DNA of 64,000 nucleotides from Planctomonas deserti (GTDB lineage Bacteria; Actinomycetota; Actinomycetes; Actinomycetales; Microbacteriaceae). The position numbers and the translations under genes were made by a program. The stretch spans positions 248,001-312,000 of the forward strand of contig NZ_QANL01000004.1 of NCBI RefSeq assembly GCF_003067705.1. Reading direction: 5' to 3'. The notes below the pieces were generated by a model, which was not told where the DNA came from, searched no databases, and saw only the letters and a list, made by a program, of their open reading frames with translations. Shown piece by piece: positions 18,070 to 29,058 of this stretch (positions are counted from its first letter, which is position 1; the number at the start of each line of letters is the position of its first letter).

Positions 18070-18133
18070 CGGCACAGCCTAGGAGCAACCCCCGACGTCC
18101 CGGCGGTGCCCCGCCGACAGCCGCCAACTCCAT

Positions 18134-18199
18134 CCCCTGAGGTGCCCGAAAAGGACGCGAAATCGCTCGATTGAGGACCGCTTCGGGCACCTCACGGGG
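18134..18199. repeat. Long inverted repeat in the ruvC-ruvA gap
   Basis: The left arm 18134-18150 and right arm 18182-18199 match over 17 bases with one bulged base (core GGTGCCCGAA / TTCGGGCACC). They enclose a 31-base spacer that itself contains AATCGCTCGATT. The element lies inside an otherwise continuous ruvCAB operon. Confidence 0.8.
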
Positions 18200-18221
18200 T
18201 GGGGGGACGGGGTGGAGAGGG

Positions 18222-18821
18222 TCAGCGGCCCCGTGCGGCTTTCTCCGCGGCGAGCCAGGCGGCCTGCGCGGGGGTGGTGGCACCGGATCCCGCGGCTACC
18301 GAGGGGATGCCGCGCCGCCCCGGAGCGGCGACGGAGGGGATGCCGCCCGACCGCCACGCCGCGCAGATGGCGATGGCGAGCGCGTCGGCGGCGTCGGCGG
18401 GCTTCGGCGGCTCGAGGAGCCCGAGGATGCGCGCGACCATGGTGCCGACCTGCCGCTTGTCCGCGGACCCGTAGCCGGTCACCGCGGCCTTGACCTCGCT
18501 CGGGGTGTGCAGGGCCACGGGGATGCCGCGCCGGGCGGCGCCGTGCAGGGCGACGCCGCTGATCTGGGCCACGCCCATGACCGTGCCGCGGTTCTGCTGC
18601 GCGAACACCCGCTCGATCGCCACGGCGGCCGGGCGGTGCTCGTCGAGCAGGCGCTCGATCCCGTCGCCGATCACGAGCAGGCGCTGCTCGAGCGGCATGT
18701 CCGCCGTGGTGCGCAGCACGAGCACGTCGACGAGCGTCGCCGTGCGGTTCGGCAGCACGTCGACGACGCCGATGCCGCACCGGGTGAGGCCGGGGTCGAT
18801 GCCGAGCACGCGGTGCGGCAT
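18222..18821 (-). CDS. ruvC: Crossover junction endodeoxyribonuclease RuvC
   Basis: This Holliday junction resolvase has an RNase H-like fold. The 199-residue product keeps the acidic residues of the active site: Asp9 in [11 protein letters not shown], Glu in [10 protein letters not shown] (about 69), and the Asp pair in [15 protein letters not shown]. The core ends near residue 155. The C-terminal extension of about 40 residues contains a repeated GIPSVAA motif ([10 protein letters not shown] and [10 protein letters not shown]) that is not part of the resolvase fold. It lies 13 bases after yebC. Confidence 0.96.
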   Translation of the reverse strand: MPHRVLGIDPGLTRCGIGVVDVLPNRTATLVDVLVLRTTADMPLEQRLLVIGDGIERLLDEHRPAAVAIERVFAQQNRGTVMGVAQISGVALHGAARRGIPVALHTPSEVKAAVTGYGSADKRQVGTMVARILGLLEPPKPADAADALAIAICAAWRSGGIPSVAAPGRRGIPSVAAGSGATTPAQAAWLAAEKAARGR

Positions 18822-18834
18822 CGCGGAACCCGCC

Positions 18835-19596
<762 letters not shown>

Positions 19597-19657
19597 GCGT
19601 GTGGTGTCTCCTAACCCGAGAGTCGATTAAGTGTAAAGGACGGCGAACAACGGCCCT

Positions 19658-20261
19658 CTAGGAGGAGTAGCCGACCCGCCGCACGCGCTCCAGGAAGTAC
19701 TCGTGGAAGCGGTAGTCGTTGGTGATCTCCGGGTGGAACGAGGTGCCGAGCAGGTTGCCCTGCTCGACCGCCACGACGCGCCCGTCGTCGAGCGTCGACA
19801 TCGCCGACGCCTTCTCGCCGACCTCGTCGACCACGGGCGCGCGGATGAACACGGCGTGCATGGGCACCTCGCCGAGCTTCGGGACGTCGAGGTCGACCTC
19901 GAACGACTCCGTCTGCGGCCCGAACGCGTTGCGGCGCACCGCGATGTCCAGTCCGCCGAGGCTCTGCTGGCCGGCGATCCCGTCCACGATCCGGTCGGAC
20001 AGCATGATGAGCCCAGCGCACGTGCCGTACACGGGCATCCCGTCGGCGATGGCCTCCTGCAGCGGCTCGGCGACACCGAACGCGCGGGACAGCTTGTCCA
20101 TCACGCTCGACTCGCCGCCGGGGATCACCAGGCCCGAGATCGCCCGGACGTCCTCGGCGCGGCGCACGGGCACCGCATCGGCGCCCAGGCTCGCGAGCAC
20201 GCGGATGTGCTCGCGGAAGTCGCCCTGCAGCGCGAGGACGCCGACCGGTGCGCCGGTGCCG

Positions 20262-20272
<11 letters not shown>
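19658..20272 (-). CDS. pdxT: Pyridoxal 5'-phosphate synthase glutaminase subunit
   Basis: This class I glutamine amidotransferase supplies ammonia to PdxS. The 204-residue protein has the nucleophile Cys85 in [10 protein letters not shown] and the His180/Glu182 pair in [10 protein letters not shown], with the family's [10 protein letters not shown] and [11 protein letters not shown] motifs. The GTG start overlaps the end of pdxS by 11 bases, so the two subunits are translationally coupled. Confidence 0.97.
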
Positions 20273-21173
<901 letters not shown>

Positions 21174-21193
21174 TCTATTTCGTCTGGGGATCG

Positions 21194-21817
21194 CTATTCG
21201 CCGTGAGCCCAGCCGTCGGCGATGCTCTGGCGCACCTCGCCGAGCAGCTGCGGCAGGGCTTTGGTCTTGGCGATGATCGGGAAGAAGTTCGCGTCCTGCG
21301 CCCACCGCGGCACGATGTGCTGGTGGAGGTGCGCGGCGACGCCGGCGCCCGCGACGACGCCCTGGTTCATGCCGATGTTGAACCCGTCGTTCCTCGACAC
21401 CCGACGCAGCACGCGCATCGCCTTCTGGGTGAGCGACGCGATCTCCGCCGCCTCCTCCTCGGTCGCGAGGTCGTAGGTGGCGACGTGCCGGTACGGGCAG
21501 ACGAGCAGGTGACCGCTGTTGTACGGGAACAGGTTCAGCAGCACGTACGCGTGCGTCCCGCGCGCGACGATGAGCGCCTGCTCGTCGTCCATGGTGGGCG
21601 CGACGCAGAACGGGCAGTCGTCCTTCGTCGGCTGCTGACCGTGCTCGATGTAGACCATGCGATGGGGCGTCCACAGCCGCTGGAACTCGTCGGGGACGCC
21701 GGCGAGGTGCGTGGGCACCCCGCCGGCGTTCTCGACGGCGATCCCGCCCGCGGCGTCCGCCGCCAAGGCGTGCGCATCCTCGCCGCGGGGCTGCTCCTCG
21801 TCGCCGTAGTCCGACAT
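21194..21817 (-). CDS. HIT family hydrolase (AP4A-type nucleotide hydrolase)
   Basis: This histidine-triad nucleotide hydrolase has 207 residues. It shows the triad HLHQH near residues 163-167 ([14 protein letters not shown]), a CPFC zinc-type pair near residues 68-71 and [17 protein letters not shown]. It resembles the mycobacterial AP4A phosphorylase-type HIT proteins found next to thrS. The ATG at 21817 lies three bases after the thrS stop; an alternative ATG at 21832 would overlap thrS. Direct coupling to thrS is likely. Confidence 0.93.
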   Translation of the reverse strand: MSDYGDEEQPRGEDAHALAADAAGGIAVENAGGVPTHLAGVPDEFQRLWTPHRMVYIEHGQQPTKDDCPFCVAPTMDDEQALIVARGTHAYVLLNLFPYNSGHLLVCPYRHVATYDLATEEEAAEIASLTQKAMRVLRRVSRNDGFNIGMNQGVVAGAGVAAHLHQHIVPRWAQDANFFPIIAKTKALPQLLGEVRQSIADGWAHGE

Positions 21818-21819
21818 GC

Positions 21820-23859
<2,040 letters not shown>

Positions 23860-23935
23860 GGATGCTCCTCGCTAGTTGAACCAACCGTCCAACTTTAGCC
23901 GCGGCGGAGAGCCCCGCCCGCCCAGCAGGGGCGGG

Positions 23936-24655
23936 TCAGCCCCGGCCGCCGCCGCCCGGGCGGCCCTTGCGCTGCCGGCGGGCGTTCGCGGCGGCCCGCG
24001 CGGACGACGCGGTGGCCCGCTTCGGGGCGGCCTTGGCCTTCTCGGCGCGCGCCTCCTTGGCCTTCGCCTTGGCCTTCGCGGTCCTCTTCACCGGGGCGGA
24101 GGGCTCCGCATCCGCCTGCCCGGCGACGCGGGAGCTGCGGGCGGTCCGCCCGCGCACGATCCCCACGAACTCCTCGAGCTCGGGGCGCTCGTCCCCGCTG
24201 CGCCAGGCCAGGGCGATCCGGGTGCCCTCCGCGTCGGTCACGGGGCGGTACAGCAGGTCCTTGCGCGCATGCAGCTGGGCGAGCGACTGCGGCAGGATGC
24301 GCAGGCCGACGCCGGCGGCGACGAGTTCGATGTCGTCCGCGACCTCCCCGTCGAGCAGGCGCTCGTCGGCGAGGTCCGCGAGGGTCACGCCGTCGAACAG
24401 CGACGCCTCGTGGTCGCGGGGAAGCACGACGACGGCCGTCTCCGTCCAGAGCGGGATGAGGGTCAGGCCCTCGTCGTCGATCGGCAACCGCACGAAGCTC
24501 ATGTCGATCTCGGCGTCGCGGAGGGCGGTCGCCTGCGTCTCGGGCGTCGTGAGCACGATCTCGAGCGGGGTGTCCGGCATCCGCTCAGCCCAGACGCGCG
24601 ACCACTTGCTCACCGTCACGCCGGGGACGATGCCGACGCGGAGGGTGCCGTCCAT
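23936..24655 (-). CDS. LysR-type substrate-binding domain protein without a DNA-binding domain
   Basis: This 239-residue protein begins directly with the LysR effector-binding fold (TLRVGIVPGVTVSKWSRVW, then ALRDAEIDMSFVRLPID and TETAVVVLPRDH). It lacks the N-terminal winged helix. The last 60 or so residues are a basic Ala/Lys-rich tail (AKAKAKAKEARAEKAKAAPK) ending in Gly/Arg, which could bind nucleic acid. The ATG at 24655 fits the domain start. It is divergent from the DUF5997 gene, a pairing I recall from other actinobacteria. Function unknown. Confidence 0.85.
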   Translation of the reverse strand: MDGTLRVGIVPGVTVSKWSRVWAERMPDTPLEIVLTTPETQATALRDAEIDMSFVRLPIDDEGLTLIPLWTETAVVVLPRDHEASLFDGVTLADLADERLLDGEVADDIELVAAGVGLRILPQSLAQLHARKDLLYRPVTDAEGTRIALAWRSGDERPELEEFVGIVRGRTARSSRVAGQADAEPSAPVKRTAKAKAKAKEARAEKAKAAPKRATASSARAAANARRQRKGRPGGGGRG

Positions 24656-24728
24656 GCGCGCGCCCCTTCCCGGCCGCGAGCGCGGACACGGCTCCCAGGA
24701 TAGGACACCCCGCATCGCCGCCCACCTC

Positions 24729-24785
24729 GGCGGCCTGCTGGGCGGCCTGCTGGGCGGCGCCGGCGGTCCAGTCGGCGGCCTGCTC
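24729..24785. repeat. 12-base direct repeats in divergent intergenic region
   Basis: GGCGGCCTGCTG occurs at 24729-24740 and 24741-24752, and nearly again at 24774-24785. The copies lie in the 224-base region between the LysR-like and DUF5997 genes. I find no gene or clear promoter in this region. Confidence 0.6.
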
Positions 24786-24879
24786 CCCGGCGCCGGGCAT
24801 CCGGTCAGCGGGCATCGGCGAGGCGTGGACCGGCTCGCGTGCGCCCGGGCCCCCTCCTCCCCGCCGTTACGCTTGGCCC

Positions 24880-25281
24880 ATGAGCCCCGAGAAGAAGCCG
24901 CAGACCATGAAGCCCTCGTCGGCCGCCAAGAAGCTCGGCATCTACCTGCCCGCCGCTCCGGAGGAGTTCCAGAACACGCCCGTGTCGCGGAGCGAGCTCG
25001 ACGCGATGCTCGCCCACCCGCCGCAGTGGGTCGTCGACCTGCGGCTCGCGGGGCCGCACCCCCGCGACGTCGTCGCCCGCAAGCTCGGCGTCTCCACGTC
25101 CGGCCTGGCCCGCGCCGGCGTCACGGACGCGCTCACGACCGAGGAGATCCGCGGCCTGCTCGCGGCGCCGCCGGAGTGGCTGGTGCGCGAGCGCCAGACG
25201 CAGGCGGAGGTGCGCGCGGAGAACCACCGCATCAACGAGCGCGACGCAGCCCGCCGCGCGGCGAACCCCGACCGCAGCTGA
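24880..25281 (+). CDS. DUF5997 family protein
   Basis: This small soluble protein of 133 residues begins with MSPEKKPQTMKPSSAAKKLG and IYLPAAPEEFQ, the signature I know for DUF5997 in actinobacteria. A duplicated pattern follows, with LAHPPQWVVDLRLAGPHP and LLAAPPEWLVRERQ, and a charged C-terminus. The function is unknown. It diverges from the LysR-type effector-domain gene. The ATG is preceded by a weak purine stretch only. Confidence 0.85.
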   Translation: MSPEKKPQTMKPSSAAKKLGIYLPAAPEEFQNTPVSRSELDAMLAHPPQWVVDLRLAGPHPRDVVARKLGVSTSGLARAGVTDALTTEEIRGLLAAPPEWLVRERQTQAEVRAENHRINERDAARRAANPDRS

Positions 25282-25334
25282 CCCACCCTCCCGAGGTCGT
25301 CGACGCGCAACGCTCCTGCGCCCGCACGATCCCT

Positions 25335-25431
25335 GAGCCCATGCGGCCCTGGCCCGACGCGCCCCTGACCCCACGCGGCCCTAGCCCCACGCGGCTCTAG
25401 CCCCACGCGGCCCTGACCCCACGGTCCCTGA
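25335..25431. repeat. Six tandem 16-base units
   Basis: Imperfect copies of about 16 bases with consensus GCCCCACGCGGCCCTG start at 25335, 25352, 25368, 25384, 25400 and 25416. They lie downstream of DUF5997. The period is not a multiple of three, so this is non-coding. The last unit merges into the next inverted repeat. Confidence 0.8.
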
Positions 25432-25446
25432 GCCTGTCGAAGGGAC
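25424..25446. terminator. Short inverted repeat GTCCCT...AGGGAC
   Basis: GTCCCT (25424-25429) and AGGGAC (25441-25446) flank GAGCCTGTCGA. This sequence type recurs between genes in many high-GC genomes. It may act as the DUF5997 terminator. Confidence 0.55.
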
Positions 25447-25460
25447 GTTCAGACACGCTC

Positions 25461-25521
25461 CTGCCCAGGCAGAAGAATCCTGCGCAGGTTGAGACTGGGC
25501 AGGATCCTTCTGCCTAGGCAG
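25461..25521. repeat. Palindromic repeat element, copy A (27-7-27)
   Basis: Arms 25461-25487 and 25495-25521 pair at 24 of 27 positions around a 7-base loop. Each arm itself begins or ends with the 12-base palindrome CTGCC(C/T)AGGCAG. The element ends 33 bases before the methyltransferase stop. A second element of the same geometry lies upstream of that gene. Confidence 0.85.
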
Positions 25522-25553
25522 AGGCGCGCCGCCGACGGATCGTCGGGCTCCGG

Positions 25554-26690
25554 TCAGTGCAGGAGGCGGTAGAACCTGAAGGAGCCGAAGTCGGAGATCG
25601 GCAGGATCTCGACGTCCCGAAAGCCCGCCTCCCGCGCGTACCTCCGGAGTGTGGCGGGACGCATCACCGTCCCCGTGGCGGCGGAGCCCGGCGTGGACAT
25701 GCTGTCCGGCAGGCAGACGAACAGGCTGTAGCCGTACATCAGCCGGTCGACCTCGCTTGCGGGAGAGGCGAACCGCTCGTCGACACCCTCGTCCATGATC
25801 ACGACGGCGCCGTCCGCGCGGACCACGCGGTGGAGGGCCGTCAGCACCTCGACAGGATGCGGCATGTCGTGTAGCGCCTCGAAGACGAACGCCGCGTCGT
25901 ACACGTCCTCTCCCTCGAGCAGGGCGGCGTCCGCGATCTCGAAGGAGACCCGATCACCCACTCCCGCCGCCTCCGCGTTGCCGCGTGCGGCCGCGATGGA
26001 TGGGGCGTCGAGGTCGTACCCGTCGAGTTCCGCCGAAGGGTACGAGCGCGCCAGCGACACCGTCGACCAGCCGGCACCGCAGCCCACATCCGCGATGCGG
26101 GCAGCCGGTGCGGTGAGCACCGCCTGCAGCTCCGGAACGCCGGCGAGCGCGCCGGGTAGGGCTCGCTCGAACCAGGGCCGGTTGACGTCCGCCTGCGCCT
26201 GCCTCGCGTCGTCGCCGAGCCGGTCCCAGGGCACGCCGCCGCCAGCGCGGTACGCATCGAGGAGCTCGGGCAGCACTTTCGCCGATGCGGCGACCATGCG
26301 GGCCAGCGGGGCCGAGAAGAGGAGCGACGACGGGTCTGTGAGCACCTCCGCTGCGGCGGTCGTCAGCCCGTAGCGGCGGCTCGGCGCGTCCTCGTCCTCG
26401 CTGGCCGTCAGGAAGCCGGCCGCGGCCTGCTGCTCGAGCCACTCCCGCGCATACCGCTCCGCGGTGACCGTTGCCGCGGCCAGTTCCGCTCCGGTCATCC
26501 CGTGCCCCGCCGCGAGGGCTCGGTACCAGCCGAGCCTGTCTCCGAGATAGATGCTCAGCAGCTCGTAGCAGGCCATGGTGGCGCCGGCCACCCTCTCCGC
26601 GAGCTCCTCGGCCTCGGACTGCCGTTCGGGCTCCGGTCCGGGGCCCAGTCCGGATTCGGAGGACGGTGCGGGTGTGCTGCTGTCGCTCAC
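25554..26690 (-). CDS. Class I SAM-dependent methyltransferase with N-terminal winged-helix domain
   Basis: This 378-residue protein has an acidic, disordered start. An O-methyltransferase-like helical/winged domain follows (ACYELLSIYLGDRLGWYRALA, GMTGAELAAATVTAERYAREWL). A Rossmann methyltransferase domain comes next, with motif I VGCGAGWSTVSLA, an acidic loop DGYDLDAPS and FEALHDMPHP. The target is unknown; similar proteins are annotated only as methyltransferases. The GTG at 26690 has GAGGAG six bases upstream, which decides it over a longer GTG frame from 26753. The gene stands alone between two repeat clusters. Confidence 0.88.
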   Translation of the reverse strand: MSDSSTPAPSSESGLGPGPEPERQSEAEELAERVAGATMACYELLSIYLGDRLGWYRALAAGHGMTGAELAAATVTAERYAREWLEQQAAAGFLTASEDEDAPSRRYGLTTAAAEVLTDPSSLLFSAPLARMVAASAKVLPELLDAYRAGGGVPWDRLGDDARQAQADVNRPWFERALPGALAGVPELQAVLTAPAARIADVGCGAGWSTVSLARSYPSAELDGYDLDAPSIAAARGNAEAAGVGDRVSFEIADAALLEGEDVYDAAFVFEALHDMPHPVEVLTALHRVVRADGAVVIMDEGVDERFASPASEVDRLMYGYSLFVCLPDSMSTPGSAATGTVMRPATLRRYAREAGFRDVEILPISDFGSFRFYRLLH

Positions 26691-27117
26691 GTCGGTCTCC
26701 TCGATCGGCCCTGACGGCCTCCTCACGGATGCCGGTCGCGCCACGTCGTGCACGCGCCGTCGCTGTCATGATCCCGCCGCGCTCCCCCGTCCCACAAGGA
26801 GGGCGGGTCCGGCGGAGTGATGGGTCGCACTACAGCGGCGCACCCCTGCCCGGGCAGAGCGGATGCGCCCCTGCCCGGGCAGAGCGGATGCGCCACTGCC
26901 TAGGCAGAAGGATCGTGCCCAGCTTCAAGCTGCGCAGGAATCCCCTGCCTGGGCAGGAACCGCACAGCACAGGAACCGCACCTGCCTAAGAATCCCCTGC
27001 CTGGGCAGGAGCCGGGCACGCGCGCACGCACCGCCCACGCACCGCCGTGCGCAGCAACTGGCTCCAGGCTCCCGGGCAGACCGCGCTACTGCACGCGCGA
27101 GGCGGTTCTCGAGGCCC
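26691..27117. other. 427-base gene-free region with repeat cluster
   Basis: The stretch upstream of the methyltransferase contains no ORF I can support. Its main content is the palindrome cluster at 26846-27008. The methyltransferase promoter should lie between about 26700 and 26840, but I see no clear consensus. Confidence 0.7.
26846..27008. repeat. Cluster of CTGCC-NN-GGCAG palindromes including repeat element copy B
   Basis: Three 25-base units start at 26846, 26871 and 26896, each opening with CTGCCCGGGCAG or CTGCCTAGGCAG. The third unit is the left arm of a 27-7-27 element (26896-26922, loop 26923-26929, 26930-26956; 20 of 27 pairs) with the same geometry as copy A. A further CTGCCTGGGCAG copy lies at 26997-27008. 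Confidence 0.85.
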
Positions 27118-27240
27118 TCAGTCGTCGCTCTCGGCGAGGCGAGCGGTCCGTCCGATGAGAACGGCGAGTGCCATGGCTCCCACGAGCCAGGTCGTGAAGC
27201 CGGCCAGTACCGCGGCCACTTCGATTCCGATGATGTTCAT
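27118..27240 (-). CDS. 40-residue single-pass membrane microprotein
   Basis: A short frame runs from ATG 27240 to TGA 27118-27120. The product starts MNIIGIEVAAVLAGFTTWLV, continues with a hydrophobic stretch to about residue 30, and ends with a short charged tail (RTARLAESDD). This is a convincing single transmembrane helix with an N-out/C-in type charge pattern. The upstream purine stretch GGTAAGAA is only a moderate ribosome-binding site. It is divergent from the lipoprotein gene. It matches no family I recognise and could be a chance ORF. Confidence 0.5.
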   Translation of the reverse strand: MNIIGIEVAAVLAGFTTWLVGAMALAVLIGRTARLAESDD

Positions 27241-27410
27241 GATCGGTTCTTACCGAAGCGCCATGAACCCCGGATGAACGCGGGACCACGTCTCGTCGTC
27301 GCTCGACGACCATCCGCCGCGCGGAACCCACCCCACCGCGCGGCAATCGTGATGCAACGGTGACGCCGACCCGTGTCGGGCCGCCAACCCGGAGTCCTAC
27401 TGTCAGCGCC

Positions 27411-28175
27411 ATGAGCCACCGCACCGCCCTTCCCCCACTGCTCGCCGCGGCGACGGCACTGCTGCTCGCGGGCTGCGCCCCGTTCTTCCCGGACCCGTTC
27501 GAGACCGAGACGCCGTCGCCGTCAGCGTCTCCCCCGCCGTCCGCGACCGCCTCTCCCGACCCCACCGCCCCGCCGTCCCCCTCCGCCACGCCCTCGCCGT
27601 CCGTGACGCCCTCGCCGACCCCCTCGGACGAGCCGTCGCCGGACCCCTCCTCGGCGCCGAAGCCCGACCTCGACGACATCTTCCTCACCACCGAGGGCCT
27701 CGGATCCCTTCGCATCGGTCGCCCTGCGGCGGCCAGCGGCATGGTGGAGTACGACCCCGATCACTGCGACGACGTCGCCGAGGACCCGGCCGACCCCGCG
27801 AACGGCCGATGGGTCAGCACCTACGGAAGCGACACGTTCGGCGTCTCCGTGACGGCCGAGGGCGTGGTCCTGTCCATCGGCGTGCGACAGGCCGACCTGC
27901 GGACGCCCCGCGACATCGGCGTGGGCTCGACGGTGGACGAGCTGCGCGCCGCGCATCCGGAGGTGACCCAGGTGCCGCTCGCCGAAGGTCTCACGGACGT
28001 CTGGGTGCTGCGCGGGCCGTCGGGGCAGACGGTCTTCGAGGTGGCCAACGACACGTCGCCCGGGTACTTCCCGCCCGAGGAGGTCGGCACGGTGGTCACC
28101 CTGCGCACCAGCGAGCTCGGATACGGCGAGCGCTCGATCTGGGGGTCGGACGGCGGCGAGGGCAGCTGCCTCTGA
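27411..28175 (+). CDS. Secreted lipoprotein of unknown function
   Basis: This 254-residue protein has a lipoprotein signal peptide (hydrophobic ALPPLLAAATALLLAGC, lipobox LAGC with Cys near residue 21). A low-complexity Pro/Ser/Thr linker follows (residues about 30-80, ending near SSAPKPDLDD). The C-terminal domain resembles small extracytoplasmic domains that start GLGSLRIGRPA and contain STYGSDTFGVSV and GVGSTVDELRAAHPEV. Related domains occur in actinobacterial cell-surface proteins. The ATG at 27411 gives the expected signal peptide. No operon partner. Confidence 0.85.
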   Translation: MSHRTALPPLLAAATALLLAGCAPFFPDPFETETPSPSASPPPSATASPDPTAPPSPSATPSPSVTPSPTPSDEPSPDPSSAPKPDLDDIFLTTEGLGSLRIGRPAAASGMVEYDPDHCDDVAEDPADPANGRWVSTYGSDTFGVSVTAEGVVLSIGVRQADLRTPRDIGVGSTVDELRAAHPEVTQVPLAEGLTDVWVLRGPSGQTVFEVANDTSPGYFPPEEVGTVVTLRTSELGYGERSIWGSDGGEGSCL

Positions 28176-28244
28176 CGAGCGCCGCAGCGCGTCGCGATGA
28201 CCCGACGCACGGCTCGACAGCGGCGCGGGAACCACGCGTTAACG

Positions 28245-28274
28245 GAAGAAGCCCCGGCATGCCGGGGCTTCTTC
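28245..28274. terminator. Bidirectional terminator between lipoprotein and tRNA genes
   Basis: A perfect 30-base palindrome (15-base arms meeting at CATG) lies 69 bases after the lipoprotein stop and 5 bases beyond the 3' end of tRNA-Val on the opposite strand. It probably terminates both transcripts. Confidence 0.85.
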
Positions 28275-28279
28275 TCGAG

Positions 28280-28351
28280 TGAGCGATACTGGGATCGAAC
28301 CAGCGACCTCTTCCGTGTCAGGGAAGCGCGCTACCGCTGCGCCAATCGCTC
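28280..28351 (-). tRNA. tRNA-Val (GAC)
   Basis: The acceptor arms GAGCGAT and ATCGCTC pair perfectly. The D-arm sequence GGCGCAGCGGTAGCGC and T-loop GGTTCGATCC are canonical. The anticodon stem CTTCC/GGAAG encloses CTGACAC, giving GAC. CCA is not encoded. Last of three minus-strand tRNAs. Confidence 0.95.
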
Positions 28352-28380
28352 ATCTGTTATGTTGTCGCCGTAGTCGGGCG

Positions 28381-28451
28381 AGGTGGAGACGGGATTTGAA
28401 CCCGCGTGGACGGCTTTGCAGGCCGCTGCCTCGCCTCTCGGCCACTCCACC
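28381..28451 (-). tRNA. tRNA-Cys (GCA)
   Basis: The acceptor GGTGGAG pairs with CTCCACC and is followed by a U discriminator, as expected for tRNA-Cys. The anticodon loop CTGCAAA within CGGC/GCCG gives GCA, and the T-loop is GGTTCAAATCC. Middle of the cluster. Confidence 0.95.
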
Positions 28452-28502
28452 GTGGTGGTTCTCCACCTGTGAACGGGATCGATCCGAGGATCATTCCCTT
28501 CG

Positions 28503-28574
28503 AGCGGATGACGAGATTCGAACTCGCGACCCTCACCTTGGCAAGGTGATGCGCTACCACTGCGCCACATCCGC
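28503..28574 (-). tRNA. tRNA-Gly (GCC)
   Basis: The acceptor GCGGATG pairs with CATCCGC, with a U discriminator. The anticodon arm CACCTTGCCAAGGTG gives GCC, and the T-loop is AGTTCGAATCT. First gene of the minus-strand tRNA cluster. Confidence 0.95.
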
Positions 28575-28601
28575 ATGCCCGCCGTTTTGGCGTGCTCAGG
28601 A

Positions 28602-28631
28602 ACTCTAACCGATCGGACCCCCGAGTACCAA
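28602..28631 (-). promoter_or_regulatory. Probable promoter of the tRNA-Gly-Cys-Val cluster
   Basis: On the minus strand TTGGTA (28631-28626) and TAGAGT (28607-28602) are separated by 18 bases. The -10 box lies 27 bases before the 5' end of tRNA-Gly. The match is moderate, but position and spacing fit. Confidence 0.5.
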
Positions 28632-28735
28632 AACGAGCCCCCGCGGGTGTGTCGCGGCCGCCCTCGCGGCGGCGCGATGGCGGCGTCGGTGGATTTCGGC
28701 GGCGTCAACCTGTGGCATCATGGTCTTCGCAACAC

Positions 28736-28808
28736 GGGCGATTGGCGCAGTTGGTAGCGCGCTTCCTTCACACGGAAGAGGTCATCAGTTCGAGTCTGGT
28801 ATCGCCCA
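28736..28808 (+). tRNA. tRNA-Val (CAC)
   Basis: The acceptor GGGCGAT pairs with ATCGCCC. The anticodon arm CTTCCTTCACACGGAAG gives CAC, and the T-loop is AGTTCGAGTCT. It is the second valine isoacceptor in this locus and faces away from the other three genes. Confidence 0.95.
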
Positions 28809-28816
28809 CCACCATC

Positions 28817-28842
28817 GGACGCCCCGGGAGACCGGGGCGTCC
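28817..28842 (+). terminator. Terminator after tRNA-Val (CAC)
   Basis: GGACGCCCCGG and CCGGGGCGTCC form an 11-base stem around GAGA, followed by TCCATTTC. It lies eight bases beyond the tRNA. The rest of the gap to 29058 holds no other feature I can support. Confidence 0.8.
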
Positions 28843-29058
28843 TCCATTTCGGCCCTTCGTCCACGGCCCGCACCCTTCCGAGGTCGGCACGAGCACGGTA
28901 CCCGTGCGCAGGACGCCGCAGCGCGCCCCCGCCGACACCCCCCACGCGCCCCCCTCCGCGCCCCCCATTTTCGGGACGCACGCCCCCCCATGCAGGTCTT
29001 CAATGCCTCTCGGCTCCTCGGCACACTGAACGAGTCCACACCCGAGAGGACCCACCCC

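Noticed and set aside
26846-27008. Possible CRISPR array
   Set aside because: The repeated units are palindromes of 12 bases with no spacers of constant length and no cas genes nearby.
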